From the NCBI RefSeq assembly GCF_034058155.1, contig NZ_CP139148.1, positions 558,001 to 622,000 on the forward strand: a stretch of 64,000 bases of DNA, in the 5' to 3' direction. Shown here in pieces: positions 53,298 through 63,090 of this stretch. The notes beneath the pieces are model-generated. The model saw only the letters and a program-made list of their open reading frames with translations. It searched no databases and was not told the origin of the DNA. The stretch is from Flavobacterium sp. KACC 22761. GTDB lineage: Bacteria; Bacteroidota; Bacteroidia; Flavobacteriales; Flavobacteriaceae. Positions within the stretch are counted from its first letter, which is position 1, and each line of letters opens with the position of its first letter. The position numbers and the translations under genes were made by a program.

Positions 53298-53452
53298 ATG
53301 TTTTTTATTAAAATTTGTGGTTATTGGAAATATAAAAATACTATATCTGAGGTATATGAATTAATTCAATATTGTCCTTGTTTAATCAGTAATTGTCAAT
53401 TCTGAAAAAAATATGATAAAAAAATAATGCTTTCTGAAAAGAATACAGGCAA

Positions 53453-53504
53453 TAAAAAAAATCCCAAATCCAAAGCGTTAAATTTGGAATTTGGAATTTT
53501 TTTA
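53453..53504 (-). terminator. Terminator after the GH92 gene
   Basis: On the minus strand attccaaattccaaat pairs imperfectly with tttggatttgggat and is followed by a run of T. Confidence 0.7.
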
Positions 53505-53525
53505 TTGTTTATTTCTGAAAGTAAT

Positions 53526-55781
53526 TTACTGTGTAGAATATGGTCTGTCTTTTGCAGCAACTCCCCAAGATTTTGAAGGTTTGTCTCCCATTGTAAAAAT
53601 TAATTCGCCACCATTCATAACATCAGCATGCAGGATATAACTTTTTGTATATGCTTTTCCGTTTAATGTCGCTTTTTGAATGTAGATATTTTTTGGACTG
53701 TTGTTTAAAGCTTTTACTGTAAAGCTTTTTCCATCAGCCAAATTCAAAACTGTTTCATCCATTGAAGGACTGCCGATGCAATAAACACCATTGTAAGGAT
53801 TTGCAGAATACATTCCCATAGCATTCCAAACATACCAAGCTGACATTTGTCCTACATCTTCATTTCCGCATAATCCATCTGGTTTCTCTGTATATAAATT
53901 ATCAACTATATAACGCACTTTTTCAGCAGTTTTCCAAGGTTGCCCTACAAAATTGTACAAGTACGTAATATGGTGACTTGGCTCATTTCCGTGTGCATAC
54001 TGCCCAATTAATCCTGTGATATCACTTGACGCTTCTTTACCCATATCACCAGAAATCGTAAACAAAGTATCCAGCTTTTTCGCAAATGGTTTTTCACCGC
54101 CCAATAAGGCAATAAGTCCTTCAACATCTTGAGGCACTAACCAAGTATATTGCCATGCGTTTCCTTCTGAAAAATCACCTTTTTCATGTATTGATTTAAA
54201 AGGATCAAAAGGAGTTCGCCATGTTGTTTCGCTTAATCTTGCGCGTACAAAACCAACTGAAGGATCGAAATATTTTTTATAGGTTTTTGAACGGTTAAAG
54301 AAGTAATTATAGTCTTCAGTTTTTCCCATTTTTTTTGCCATCATTGCGATAGCGCCATCAGAAATTGCATACTCCAAACCATAAGAAACCGATTCTCTCA
54401 AACTATCTCCAGGAATATATCCTAGCTTTTTTACAAAATTTACGCCACGATCGTCCTGCATTGCGGTTGCTTTTACTGCTTCAAAAGCCAAATTGCCGTC
54501 AATTCCTTTTATTTCTTTTAAATACGCATCAGCCACAATTTGAATAGCACTGTTTCCAGGCATACAATAGGTTTCGTTGCCCATTAAATGCCAAACCGGA
54601 AGATGCCCAGATTCCTTGTAAATTGCCAACATCGAATTGATCATGTCTGAAACTTTTTCTGGCTGTGTCAGCGTAAATAAAGGATTTGCTCCTCTGTACG
54701 TATCCCATAAAGAGAAAGTAGTCAAATTAGTAAATCCTGCCGCTCTGTGAACTTGTTTGTCTGTGCCATAATAATCACCATTGCTATCATTAAAAATAGA
54801 AGGCGCAATCATAGTGTGGTACAAAGCTGTGTAAAAGATTTTCATTTTAGCAGGATCAGCTGATTTTACGGCAATTTTCCCTAACTCTTTATTCCATTTT
54901 TCATCTGCTTGATTGGCAACTTTTTCGAAGTCCCAACCTGCAATCTCCTTTTTGATATTCATTAAAGCATTTTCGGCACTTACTGGCGAAATTCCCACTT
55001 TTATCTTAATCACCTCATCTTTTGAAGTTGCGAAATGAATAACTGCTTTTGAACTGTCTCCTACCACTACTTTATTAATCATTTCTCTTGTATTGTCATA
55101 CAATTGGATTTTTTTTGCTGGTTTCGACAAAATTGCAGCGAAATAAATTCGTTGATCATTTGCCCATCCTTTTGAAAAACGATATCCTTCAATCAAAGTA
55201 TCATTTTTTACACGGATATACGTATCAACCGCTCTGTCCCAGCCAATTCCTTCTACTAAATCTAAAACAATATGCGATTGATCTGAAGCTGGAAAAGTAT
55301 ATTTTTGAAAACCTACTCGTTCCGTAGCAGTCATTTCAGCTTTGATTTTATTTTTCTTCAAAATAACCGAATAATACCCCGGTTTTGCTATTTCATCTTT
55401 ATGATCAAAATCTGAAATATAGCCGTTTGCCATATCTTTTGCAGTTCCTTTTTTCAGATTCACTTTTCCAATTGCAGGCATAAAAAGGAAATCTCCAAGA
55501 TCGCCAATTCCAGTTCCGCTCAAATGCGTATGCGAAAACCCAATAATGGTTTGGTCAGAATAATGATAACCGGAACACCAATCCCAACCTTGCGAAATAT
55601 TTACGGGTCCTAGTTGAACGCCTCCAAAAGGAACATTGGCTCCCATAAATACGTGACCATGAAATCCTGTCCCAATAAATGGATCTACATATTGCGTTAA
55701 ATTTTGTTTTGTCTGACTGTACATTTGCAGACAGCAAAGTCCTAAAAGTGTAAAGAATGCTGCTTTAATATTTTTATTCAT
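53526..55781 (-). CDS. GH92 family alpha-mannosidase
   Basis: 751 residues: signal peptide to about 22, the GH92 N-domain (QYVDPFIGTGFHGHVFMGAN, then VPFGGVQLGP, FSHTHLSGTGIGDLGD) and the (alpha/alpha)6 catalytic domain with HGNEPSHHITYLYNF near 597 and LCGNEDVGQMSAWYVW. GH92 enzymes are calcium-dependent exo-alpha-mannosidases that trim high-mannose N-glycans. Linkage choice cannot be told from the sequence. It follows the GH3 gene by 72 bases on the same strand. Confidence 0.93.
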   Translation of the reverse strand: MNKNIKAAFFTLLGLCCLQMYSQTKQNLTQYVDPFIGTGFHGHVFMGANVPFGGVQLGPVNISQGWDWCSGYHYSDQTIIGFSHTHLSGTGIGDLGDFLFMPAIGKVNLKKGTAKDMANGYISDFDHKDEIAKPGYYSVILKKNKIKAEMTATERVGFQKYTFPASDQSHIVLDLVEGIGWDRAVDTYIRVKNDTLIEGYRFSKGWANDQRIYFAAILSKPAKKIQLYDNTREMINKVVVGDSSKAVIHFATSKDEVIKIKVGISPVSAENALMNIKKEIAGWDFEKVANQADEKWNKELGKIAVKSADPAKMKIFYTALYHTMIAPSIFNDSNGDYYGTDKQVHRAAGFTNLTTFSLWDTYRGANPLFTLTQPEKVSDMINSMLAIYKESGHLPVWHLMGNETYCMPGNSAIQIVADAYLKEIKGIDGNLAFEAVKATAMQDDRGVNFVKKLGYIPGDSLRESVSYGLEYAISDGAIAMMAKKMGKTEDYNYFFNRSKTYKKYFDPSVGFVRARLSETTWRTPFDPFKSIHEKGDFSEGNAWQYTWLVPQDVEGLIALLGGEKPFAKKLDTLFTISGDMGKEASSDITGLIGQYAHGNEPSHHITYLYNFVGQPWKTAEKVRYIVDNLYTEKPDGLCGNEDVGQMSAWYVWNAMGMYSANPYNGVYCIGSPSMDETVLNLADGKSFTVKALNNSPKNIYIQKATLNGKAYTKSYILHADVMNGGELIFTMGDKPSKSWGVAAKDRPYSTQ

Positions 55782-55853
55782 TTTTGGTTTTTTGTTTTTG
55801 CGAAAAGAAGAATCAAGTCGCTGTTTTTTGCTTTTGTTTTTTGTGTTTTTATC

Positions 55854-58034
55854 TTATTTTGAAATTTCGAAACTACCTTCCAACACTGTATCTCTTGAAT
55901 TCGATCCGATTTTCAAGGTGTAGTTTCCTTCATAGATTTTAAATTGTTTTGTAGCATCGTCCCATTTTTGAAGTTCTTCTAATGGAATTTCCAAAGTGAT
56001 TGTTTTTGATTTTCCTTTAGCTAAAGAAACACGTTTAAAAGCTTTCAGTTCTTTTAATGGCTTTCTATCAAAATTTGGATATTCAATATAAACCTGAGCT
56101 ACTTCATCTGCATCATATTGACCTGTATTAAAGATTTCGATTTGCATTGAAATTTTATCTGAACTCAATTTGACTGCCTTAGGTTGTTGAACCCAATTGT
56201 ATCCAAAAGAAGAATAACTTAATCCGAAACCAAAAGGATATTGAACCTCTTTGTCAAAATAGCGATACGTTCTGCCCTTCATTGCATAACTATTATAATC
56301 TGGCAAATCACTAAAAGATTTGTAAAAAGTAACAGGCAAATGTCCTGAAGGAGAAGCTTTTCCAAAAAGAAGATTCGCCAAAGCTGTTCCGCCTTGCTCG
56401 CCCGGATACCAAGCAAAAACAATAGCATCAACATAAGGTTCAATTGCTGAAATATCGACAGCACTTCCTCCAGTTACTACTGCTATAAGAGGTGTTTTTG
56501 TGCCTTTTCGTAGCGCTTTTATATAAGCGATATGTGAAGCTGGAAGATCCATATTTTTTCTGTCTCCTTTTCCATCAGCTAAAAATGCGTCGCCTTCTTC
56601 ACCTTCATAAACAGGCGTAAAACCAATAACGGCGATCGTAACATTTGCCATAGACGCCGCCCAAACTCCACCAAAATCAGTGGTATTGGTAAAATCGCAG
56701 CCCATATCATATTCCACGCGCGTGTCTGGATCTACTGCGCCGGCAATTCCTTCCACAAAGTTCACGGCTTTATCGCTAATTCCGTGGTAGTTTCCTAACA
56801 AAGCATCTAGTGAAGCTGCATTTGGACCAACAATCATAATTGATTTATAATCTTCTTTTTTAAGAGGCAACACTTTTGTTTTGTTGTCACCAAATTGTCC
56901 GTTTTTCAGCAAAACCATACTTTGTTCTGCCATTTTCAAACTTAGATTTCTATGATACGTATTAGCAATACTGTCAATACCATATTTTCGATACGGATTA
57001 TCTTCGGCTTTGTCATAAAATCCTAATTTGAATTGTGTTCTCAAAGTTGGAGCCAATGCATTATCAATATCTTGCGTTGTAATCAGTTTTTGATTTAATG
57101 CATTTATGGCATCTTTTTGCAATAATCCGCTGCAATCCATATTTACGCCACGTTTGATTGCCTCAGCAGCAACTGCTACACTGTTTGGCAACGTTTTGTG
57201 ACCTTCATAAATATCCTGCAACGCCCAACAATCGGTTACTACATGTCCTCCAAATTTCCATTCTTTTCTTAAAATATCCTGCAAAAGTGTTTTTCCTGTG
57301 CAACAAGGTTCTGAATTCACTCTGTTATAAGCGCACATAACCGTTTCTACTTTAGCATCTACCAGTTTTTTAAAAGCATACAAATAGGTTTCTCTCAAAT
57401 CTTTTTCATCAACAATTACATCAATCGAATGTCTTGTTTTTTCTGGTCCGCTGTGTACGGCGAAATGTTTCGCACAAGCCGCTGTTTTCATGTATTTAGG
57501 ATCAGTTCCTTGCAATCCTTTAACATAAGCTGTTCCCATTTTTCCGGTAAGAAAAGGATCTTCTCCGTACGTTTCTTGGCCTCTTCCCCAACGTGGATCT
57601 CTGAAAATATTAATATTTGGGGACCAAAAATTCAATCCCATATATTGCAAGCGACGGTCTTTGGCTACAGCCATATTATTTTTTGCTCTGGCTTCGGTAG
57701 AAATTGCGTTTGCAACTTCGTTAAGCAAAGGATCATTAAAAGTAGCAGCCATTCCTAAAGCTTGAGGAAAAACAGTTGCTTTTCCGGCTCTTGCCACACC
57801 ATGAAGCGATTCGTTCCACCAATTATATTGTGGAATATCCAGTCTTTTAACCGCTTTGCTTTCAAAACCTAATAAAGAAATTTTCTCTTCTGTAGTTAAT
57901 TGTTTCAGTAAATCATCTACCCTTTTTTCTATTGACAAACTTTGGTTTTTATAAGCTGGTGTTTTTTGTGCATTTGCAAAAACAATGCAAAAACAAAAAA
58001 ACAAGACAAATCGGTAAGTTTTGGAACAATTCAT
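55854..58034 (-). CDS. GH3 family beta-glycosidase
   Basis: 726 residues: signal peptide MNCSKTYRFVLFFCFCIVFA, a TIM-barrel part with WWNESLHGVARAG, GRGQETYGEDPFLTGKMG and the nucleophile Asp in VVTDCWALQDIYEG (about 268), an alpha/beta sandwich with FTPVYEGEEGD and a C-terminal FnIII-like domain from about 615. It most resembles beta-glucosidase/beta-xylosidase members. In this locus it may cleave a beta-linked terminal sugar. ATG 58034 begins the signal peptide; the frame is open to 58121. Confidence 0.88.
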   Translation of the reverse strand: MNCSKTYRFVLFFCFCIVFANAQKTPAYKNQSLSIEKRVDDLLKQLTTEEKISLLGFESKAVKRLDIPQYNWWNESLHGVARAGKATVFPQALGMAATFNDPLLNEVANAISTEARAKNNMAVAKDRRLQYMGLNFWSPNINIFRDPRWGRGQETYGEDPFLTGKMGTAYVKGLQGTDPKYMKTAACAKHFAVHSGPEKTRHSIDVIVDEKDLRETYLYAFKKLVDAKVETVMCAYNRVNSEPCCTGKTLLQDILRKEWKFGGHVVTDCWALQDIYEGHKTLPNSVAVAAEAIKRGVNMDCSGLLQKDAINALNQKLITTQDIDNALAPTLRTQFKLGFYDKAEDNPYRKYGIDSIANTYHRNLSLKMAEQSMVLLKNGQFGDNKTKVLPLKKEDYKSIMIVGPNAASLDALLGNYHGISDKAVNFVEGIAGAVDPDTRVEYDMGCDFTNTTDFGGVWAASMANVTIAVIGFTPVYEGEEGDAFLADGKGDRKNMDLPASHIAYIKALRKGTKTPLIAVVTGGSAVDISAIEPYVDAIVFAWYPGEQGGTALANLLFGKASPSGHLPVTFYKSFSDLPDYNSYAMKGRTYRYFDKEVQYPFGFGLSYSSFGYNWVQQPKAVKLSSDKISMQIEIFNTGQYDADEVAQVYIEYPNFDRKPLKELKAFKRVSLAKGKSKTITLEIPLEELQKWDDATKQFKIYEGNYTLKIGSNSRDTVLEGSFEISK

Positions 58035-58579
58035 TATTGTTGTTTTTAAAATTTCATAATTAATTTCTTTTCTTCTAAAACGTTTTACCAATTCAAACGA
58101 AAAAGAAAAGGCAAAAGCCATCCTAAAGCATTTTTTAAAATCATAACTATCTTTAATGGAGGCAGAAAGTTTTTAAAACAGTTTATTTAGCTGCGTACTT
58201 TCGGAAATTTAAAGATATAATATCTTTTCTTTAAATAATAATTCGATTTTATCTAAATTTAAGTAACAATTGCCTTTTTAAGATGACCAATAAAAGACAA
58301 AAACTATTTTTTTAACATAAAAAGACACTATTAAATTCCGATCGCAACTGAAAATTTTCTACTTTAGCTTTTGCGAAATTCGTACTGAGATTCGAACATA
58401 AATCCCATTTTTAACTTATAAAACACACCATGAAAAACATTTTCTGATTGTTTCATCCCTTTTTGATCTTATTTTATTAAATCGATTTAGTAAAATAATC
58501 AAACTTAGAAATTCTTATTAACTAATTATATATGAATTGTTTCTGTTTTCTCTGAAACAATCATAAAACCAAACCACAT
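58035..58579. promoter_or_regulatory. Divergent control region between GH3 and PNGase genes
   Basis: About 545 bases with no convincing gene, carrying the promoters for both directions. attgtttc occurs at 58447-58454 and again at 58536-58543, where it pairs with gaaacaat at 58554-58561 to form a hairpin 18 bases before the PNGase start. No exact TTG-N19-TAnnTTTG promoter was found, which would suit activator-dependent promoters. An open minus-strand frame from 58121 is only the upstream extension of GH3. Confidence 0.5.
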
Positions 58580-60250
58580 ATGAAAAAGATTTCGTTTACA
58601 TTACTTGCCATTTTTGTCATTGCATTGTCATTTGGGCAAAAAAATCCAAAAGCCATTAAAGTCACTTATCAAAGAAGCTATAACGGAAAAATTGCCGAAA
58701 ACCAAGATCCATTATTTTTGTTTGCTTCAAAAGAATTGAGCTTTACCACTACCAATAAAATTTTGGAACAGAAAGCAGCACTTCCGTACGAGCAGACTTT
58801 TATTAATTTTAGCACCAAAACCATTTCGCAATGGGCGCAACTAAAAAACAAATCGATTCTTAACAATGACACTGAAGCTTTAGGAAAACAAAAATTTGAG
58901 TTCAGCAATGAAACCAAAAAAATCCTGAGTTATACCTGCAAAAAAGCAACAACTTCTGTAAATTCCAATAAAATTGAAATTTGGTACACCACTGAATTAG
59001 GTTTAAAAGGTGGTCCATCTGTTTTAGGACAGGATTTGGGTTTGGTTTTAGAAACAATCCGAAATGGAAATAGTGTTGTAACGGCATCCAAAATTGAACT
59101 CTTAAAAACTGCTCCGTCTTTTTTAAAAATTCCGGCTGTACAAGCTGTCGATCAATTAACTTATAAAGATTTATTGTGGAAAAGCCGTTTTATCAATATT
59201 CCAGTTTTCAATAAGGAACAAATTCATTTTGTACCTGATGCAAAGTCTAATGACAGTATTTTGCGATTTGCCAGCAGCACCGTCATTGTCCGCAAAGTAA
59301 AACTTCCAGAAATCAAAAAAGGAAGTGCCATTTTTGTAGATGTAACGCAGCAATCAAATGGCGATGCTTACGACAGAACTGGATCGGTTTTTATGATTCC
59401 AACAGATAAAAAAACTTCTTTTCTTGACGGATTAAAAAATGGAGTTAAATCACTACCCGAATACGACAATGGAAACGGGAAAAAATATCAAGGAGTTGCC
59501 GCAACAGACGACTTTACTCCTTTATTAGAATTGATGCGATTTTTCACTCCTTTTGGCGTAAAACATTTCAACTATCTGCAATTAAAAGATAAAGTTTGGC
59601 AAGATAGTGTTTCGTATCGTCAGGATATTTCGCTGTTGCAACCAAGATTGAGCAATCAAGAAGTTTATATCGGAATGTTTATTGGAAACTATGATGCTGG
59701 CGGACACAAGGCGAGCTTAAACATTACTATTCACGAAGGCGAAGACAACAATACAAAAGCCGATTATATTTTGCCACTTTTCAACACATTGAACGTAATG
59801 GAAATGGCAGGACAAGAATACGGAACTATGTTTGACAACGAAAAAGGACTTGAACTAGCTTTTGAAGTTCCTCAAGGATACAAAAATTTTAAATTGAGTT
59901 ATACTACAACTGGTCACGGTGGCTGGGAAAACGGCGATGAGTTTCTGCAAAAGAAAAACACCATCTTTATTGACGGAAAAGAAGTTTTTGGATTTACACC
60001 TTGGCGCACCGACTGTGGTTCTTACCGATTGAGCAATCCGGCTTCGGGGAATTTTGGCAATGGTTTATCATCATCTGACTTAAGCCGTTCAAACTGGTGT
60101 CCGGGAACGACCACCAATCCAAATTTAATTGACTTAGGAAATTTAACTCCGGGAAAACATACCATTCGCGTTATGATTCCGCTTGGAAAACCGGAAGGAA
60201 CCAGTAGCAGTGCTTGGAATGTTTCGGGATTTTTAATCGGAGAAAGGTAA
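58580..60250 (+). CDS. PNGase F-type peptide-N-glycosidase with N-terminal GLPGLI-like domain
   Basis: 556 residues. Signal peptide to about 19. Residues 21-175 look like a GLPGLI-family domain (KKILSYTCKKATT, IEIWYTTELGLKGGP, DLGLVLETIRNG). Residues about 200-556 match PNGase F: GDAYDRTGSVF with the likely catalytic Asp265, TTGHGGWENGDEFLQKK with Glu454, then CGSYRLSNPASGNFG and SRSNWCPGTTTNP with a likely Cys479-Cys507 disulfide. It cuts the amide between Asn and N-glycans on glycoproteins. The long form resembles the type II enzyme of Elizabethkingia. It leads a plus-strand unit with GH29 and M28. Confidence 0.88.
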   Translation: MKKISFTLLAIFVIALSFGQKNPKAIKVTYQRSYNGKIAENQDPLFLFASKELSFTTTNKILEQKAALPYEQTFINFSTKTISQWAQLKNKSILNNDTEALGKQKFEFSNETKKILSYTCKKATTSVNSNKIEIWYTTELGLKGGPSVLGQDLGLVLETIRNGNSVVTASKIELLKTAPSFLKIPAVQAVDQLTYKDLLWKSRFINIPVFNKEQIHFVPDAKSNDSILRFASSTVIVRKVKLPEIKKGSAIFVDVTQQSNGDAYDRTGSVFMIPTDKKTSFLDGLKNGVKSLPEYDNGNGKKYQGVAATDDFTPLLELMRFFTPFGVKHFNYLQLKDKVWQDSVSYRQDISLLQPRLSNQEVYIGMFIGNYDAGGHKASLNITIHEGEDNNTKADYILPLFNTLNVMEMAGQEYGTMFDNEKGLELAFEVPQGYKNFKLSYTTTGHGGWENGDEFLQKKNTIFIDGKEVFGFTPWRTDCGSYRLSNPASGNFGNGLSSSDLSRSNWCPGTTTNPNLIDLGNLTPGKHTIRVMIPLGKPEGTSSSAWNVSGFLIGER

Positions 60251-60313
60251 TTGATAATTAAATTTAGATAATATCGACTTATTTATTAAACGTAAGTCTT
60301 TCTATTTTTAAGC

Positions 60314-60396
60314 TTCAGAAAAAGACGTAACCAAATCAAGTACAATGGATTATGTTTTTACCAAATATACTTATTTGATTACATCTTTTTTCTGAA
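60314..60396 (+). promoter_or_regulatory. Large imperfect hairpin between PNGase and GH29 genes
   Basis: Two 29-base arms, 60314-60342 and 60368-60396, are reverse-complementary except for one indel and three changes (ttcagaaaaa, gtaa, caaat shared). They close on a 25-base loop. It lies 64 bases after the PNGase stop and 31 before the GH29 start. It could be a terminator/attenuator, an mRNA stabiliser or a double operator. Confidence 0.6.
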
Positions 60397-60427
60397 ATCT
60401 AACTATCAAACCACTTAACTCAAAAAC

Positions 60428-61759
60428 ATGAAAAAAATCACATTTTGCCTGCTGTTTTTCTCGCTGAGCTTAACGGCAATAATTGCTCAAAATTATACTC
60501 CAACGGAAGGAAATTTAAAAAACCGAAAAGAATTTCAAGATGATAAATTTGGAATGTTTATTCATTTTGGGCCTTACAGTGTTCTTGGTAATGGCGAATG
60601 GATTATGAACAACCAAAACATCAAAGTAACAGAGTATGGCAGATTGATTAATGTATTCAACCCGCAAGATTTTGATGCAAAAAAATGGGTTGGCATTGCC
60701 AAAGCTGCAGGCATGAAATACATTACTTTTACTACCCGACACCACGACGGCTTCAGCAATTTTGACACCAAATTATCAGATTGGAAAATCACAAATACAC
60801 ATTTTAAAAGAGACCTGCTGAAAGAATTAGCAGATGAATGTCATAAAGAAAATATTAAATTATTTTGTTACTATTCGCTTTTAGACTGGACGAGAACGGA
60901 TTATCAGTACGAAACTGGAAAAACTGGAAAAGGAACTGGCAGAACGCAAAAAAGCGACTGGAACAGCTACATCCGTTTTATGAAAGGACAATTGACCGAA
61001 ATACTTTCAAACTATGGAAAAATCGGCGGTATTTGGTTTGATGGCCATTGGGATCAACTGGATAATGATACCGATAAAACATTAACTTCAAAAGTCAATT
61101 GGCATTATGATGAAATTTATTCCTTGATTCACTCGCTTCAACCTGACTGTTTGATTTCAAACAATCACCATTTATTGCCAATTCAAGGAGAAGATTTCCA
61201 AGCATTTGAAAAAGATTTGCCAGGTGGAAATACTACAGGATTTGGAGGCCAATCTGTTTCTCAGTTGCCTTTGGAAACTTGTGAAACCATGAATAATTCT
61301 TGGGGATTCAATATCAATGACAGAAAATACAAATCGACAAAAGACTTATTGCATTATATGATAAATGCTGCAAGTCTGAATGCGAATTTCTTGCTGAATG
61401 TTGGTCCAATGGCCGATGGAACAATTCAGCCCGAATTTGTTGAAACGTTGAAGGAAATAGGAATCTGGATGAACAAAAACGGAAACAGCATTTACGGAAC
61501 AAGAGGCAATATTATCAAATCACAGGATTGGGGCGTATTTACGGCAAAAGACAAAACTCTGTTTGCCCACATCATCAATACTCCAAAACAAGCAGATTAT
61601 ATTTTCATTCCAGAAATGAAGCAAAAAATCAAAAAATGCTACTTGATGGACGGCAAGAAAGAAATCAAATTCAAACAACAGCCAGAAGGGACTTTTGTTT
61701 ATTTGAACGGCATCAAAATGGACACAATGGATACGATAATAGAAATGCAAATACAATAA
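60428..61759 (+). CDS. GH29 family alpha-L-fucosidase
   Basis: 443 residues: signal peptide to about 20, then the GH29 barrel with DDKFGMFIHFGPYSVLG, YITFTTRHHDGFSNFDTK and the nucleophile Asp205 in GGIWFDGHWDQ, followed by LLNVGPMADGTIQPE and a small C-terminal sheet. It releases L-fucose from glycans, including core or antenna fucose on N-glycans. Linkage preference is unknown. Its product is the substrate of the FucP operon on the other strand. It is 12 bases before the M28 peptidase gene. Confidence 0.92.
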   Translation: MKKITFCLLFFSLSLTAIIAQNYTPTEGNLKNRKEFQDDKFGMFIHFGPYSVLGNGEWIMNNQNIKVTEYGRLINVFNPQDFDAKKWVGIAKAAGMKYITFTTRHHDGFSNFDTKLSDWKITNTHFKRDLLKELADECHKENIKLFCYYSLLDWTRTDYQYETGKTGKGTGRTQKSDWNSYIRFMKGQLTEILSNYGKIGGIWFDGHWDQLDNDTDKTLTSKVNWHYDEIYSLIHSLQPDCLISNNHHLLPIQGEDFQAFEKDLPGGNTTGFGGQSVSQLPLETCETMNNSWGFNINDRKYKSTKDLLHYMINAASLNANFLLNVGPMADGTIQPEFVETLKEIGIWMNKNGNSIYGTRGNIIKSQDWGVFTAKDKTLFAHIINTPKQADYIFIPEMKQKIKKCYLMDGKKEIKFKQQPEGTFVYLNGIKMDTMDTIIEMQIQ

Positions 61760-61771
61760 ATTAATTTTCAA

Positions 61772-62740
61772 ATGTTTAAAAAAATTATTCTCTTTTCTGC
61801 TGTTGCTTTTATTACTGCTGAAAGAGGAAACGCACAATCAACATTTTCAGCTGAAAAATTTCTGAAACATGATACTTATCTTGCGTCAGATAAATTAGAA
61901 GGCCGCTTGGCCGGAACGAAAGGCAATAATGAAGCGGCTGTGTATATCAAAAAATATTTCAAAAAATTCGGGCTAAAAGAATTCAACAACAACTATTACC
62001 AGCCTTTCAAAATTTTCATGAAACCGGATATCAATAAGATGAAATCAGATAGTGTTTCGACCCAAAATGTTGTAGGTTATTTGGAAGGTTCTGATGAAAA
62101 TCTGAAAAAAGAATTCATTGTCATTGGTGCGCATTACGACCATTGGGGATGGGGCGGAAAAGGCTCGGGAAGCAAGAAAAAAGACACGCTTGCGATTCAT
62201 AATGGAGCTGATGACAATGCTTCTGGTGTTTCGGCTTTATTATCTATTTTAGAAGAATTACATCATGCTAAAACCGCTCCGAAAAGAAGCATCATTTTCA
62301 TTTCTTTCAGTGCTGAAGAAGAAGGTTTATTAGGTTCTAAATATTTTGTCAACCATTTGCCGGTAGATAAAAATGCTGTAAAAGTGATGATCAATATGGA
62401 TATGGTTGGAAGATTAAACGATAAAAAAGAACTTTATATGGGAGGCGCTGGCACTTTTCCAGATGGTGTAGAATTGATGAAAAAATTAGGCGAAGGCAGT
62501 GGGCTGAATCCGATTGTATTTGCTGGTGATGTTGGTGGCTCAGATCATGTTACTTTTTATAAAAATAATATTTCTGTTATAGGATTACATACAGGCGGGC
62601 ATCCACAATATCATACACCAGAAGATGACACTGCTTTAATTAATAGCGAAGGCGCTATTTTGGTTTCAAAATACATTTATAATGCCCTGACGGCTATTGC
62701 CAATTATGAACAGACGCTGACTTTTATAAAGCAGAATTAA
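61772..62740 (+). CDS. M28 family zinc peptidase (secreted aminopeptidase-like)
   Basis: 322 residues: signal peptide to about 21, then the M28 metal set: His/Asp in IGAHYDHWG and NGADDNASGVSALL, Glu in FSAEEEGLLGSKY, Asp in NMDMVGRL and His in HTGGHPQYHTPEDD. A two-zinc exopeptidase. Placed 12 bases after GH29, it would degrade the peptides of glycoproteins once sugars are removed. Confidence 0.9.
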   Translation: MFKKIILFSAVAFITAERGNAQSTFSAEKFLKHDTYLASDKLEGRLAGTKGNNEAAVYIKKYFKKFGLKEFNNNYYQPFKIFMKPDINKMKSDSVSTQNVVGYLEGSDENLKKEFIVIGAHYDHWGWGGKGSGSKKKDTLAIHNGADDNASGVSALLSILEELHHAKTAPKRSIIFISFSAEEEGLLGSKYFVNHLPVDKNAVKVMINMDMVGRLNDKKELYMGGAGTFPDGVELMKKLGEGSGLNPIVFAGDVGGSDHVTFYKNNISVIGLHTGGHPQYHTPEDDTALINSEGAILVSKYIYNALTAIANYEQTLTFIKQN

Positions 62741-62789
62741 AAAAATGAAAATGTAAATTTGACCACAAATTTTATAAATTATACAGATT

Positions 62790-62826
62790 AAAAAAAGGCG
62801 AATCAAAATAGATTCGTCTTTTTTTA
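62790..62826 (+). terminator. Terminator after the M28 gene
   Basis: Stem ggcgaatc / gattcgtc (one G-T pair) with a six-base loop and a T run. Confidence 0.8.
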
Positions 62827-63020
62827 TGCATAACTGTTCCTTTATTCCTCTTAAAAATCAACCTTTTACAACAAAATTTATTTAAATAAATTTCACAAAC
62901 AGTGTAACAGTTGAAAAAAAACAAAGTCTCTAAAAGTATCGAGTCTTTCTCAACTCGATCAATATTAGTTTGGTTAAGTTTCAACAACCGTCACATTGTT
63001 GAAATTAGGTTTTCACAAAC

Positions 63021-63056
63021 AAAAAACCCCAGAATCAGGTTGTCCTGAATCTGGGG
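63021..63056 (-). terminator. Terminator after the SusD-like gene
   Basis: Stem ccccagaatcagg / cctgaatctgggg with one central mismatch, loop ttgt, and a T run on the minus strand, 35 bases past the SusD stop. Confidence 0.85.
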
Positions 63057-63090
63057 CTTACCAAGTACTAACCAAACATTAAAAATGAAA

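Noticed and set aside
58035..58121. N-terminal extension of the GH3 protein
   Set aside because: The frame is open to 58121, but the added residues come before a clear signal peptide that begins at 58034.
58432..58449. Tiny frame atgaaaaacattttctga as a leader peptide
   Set aside because: Only five codons, no regulatory codon run or attenuator beside it; probably chance.
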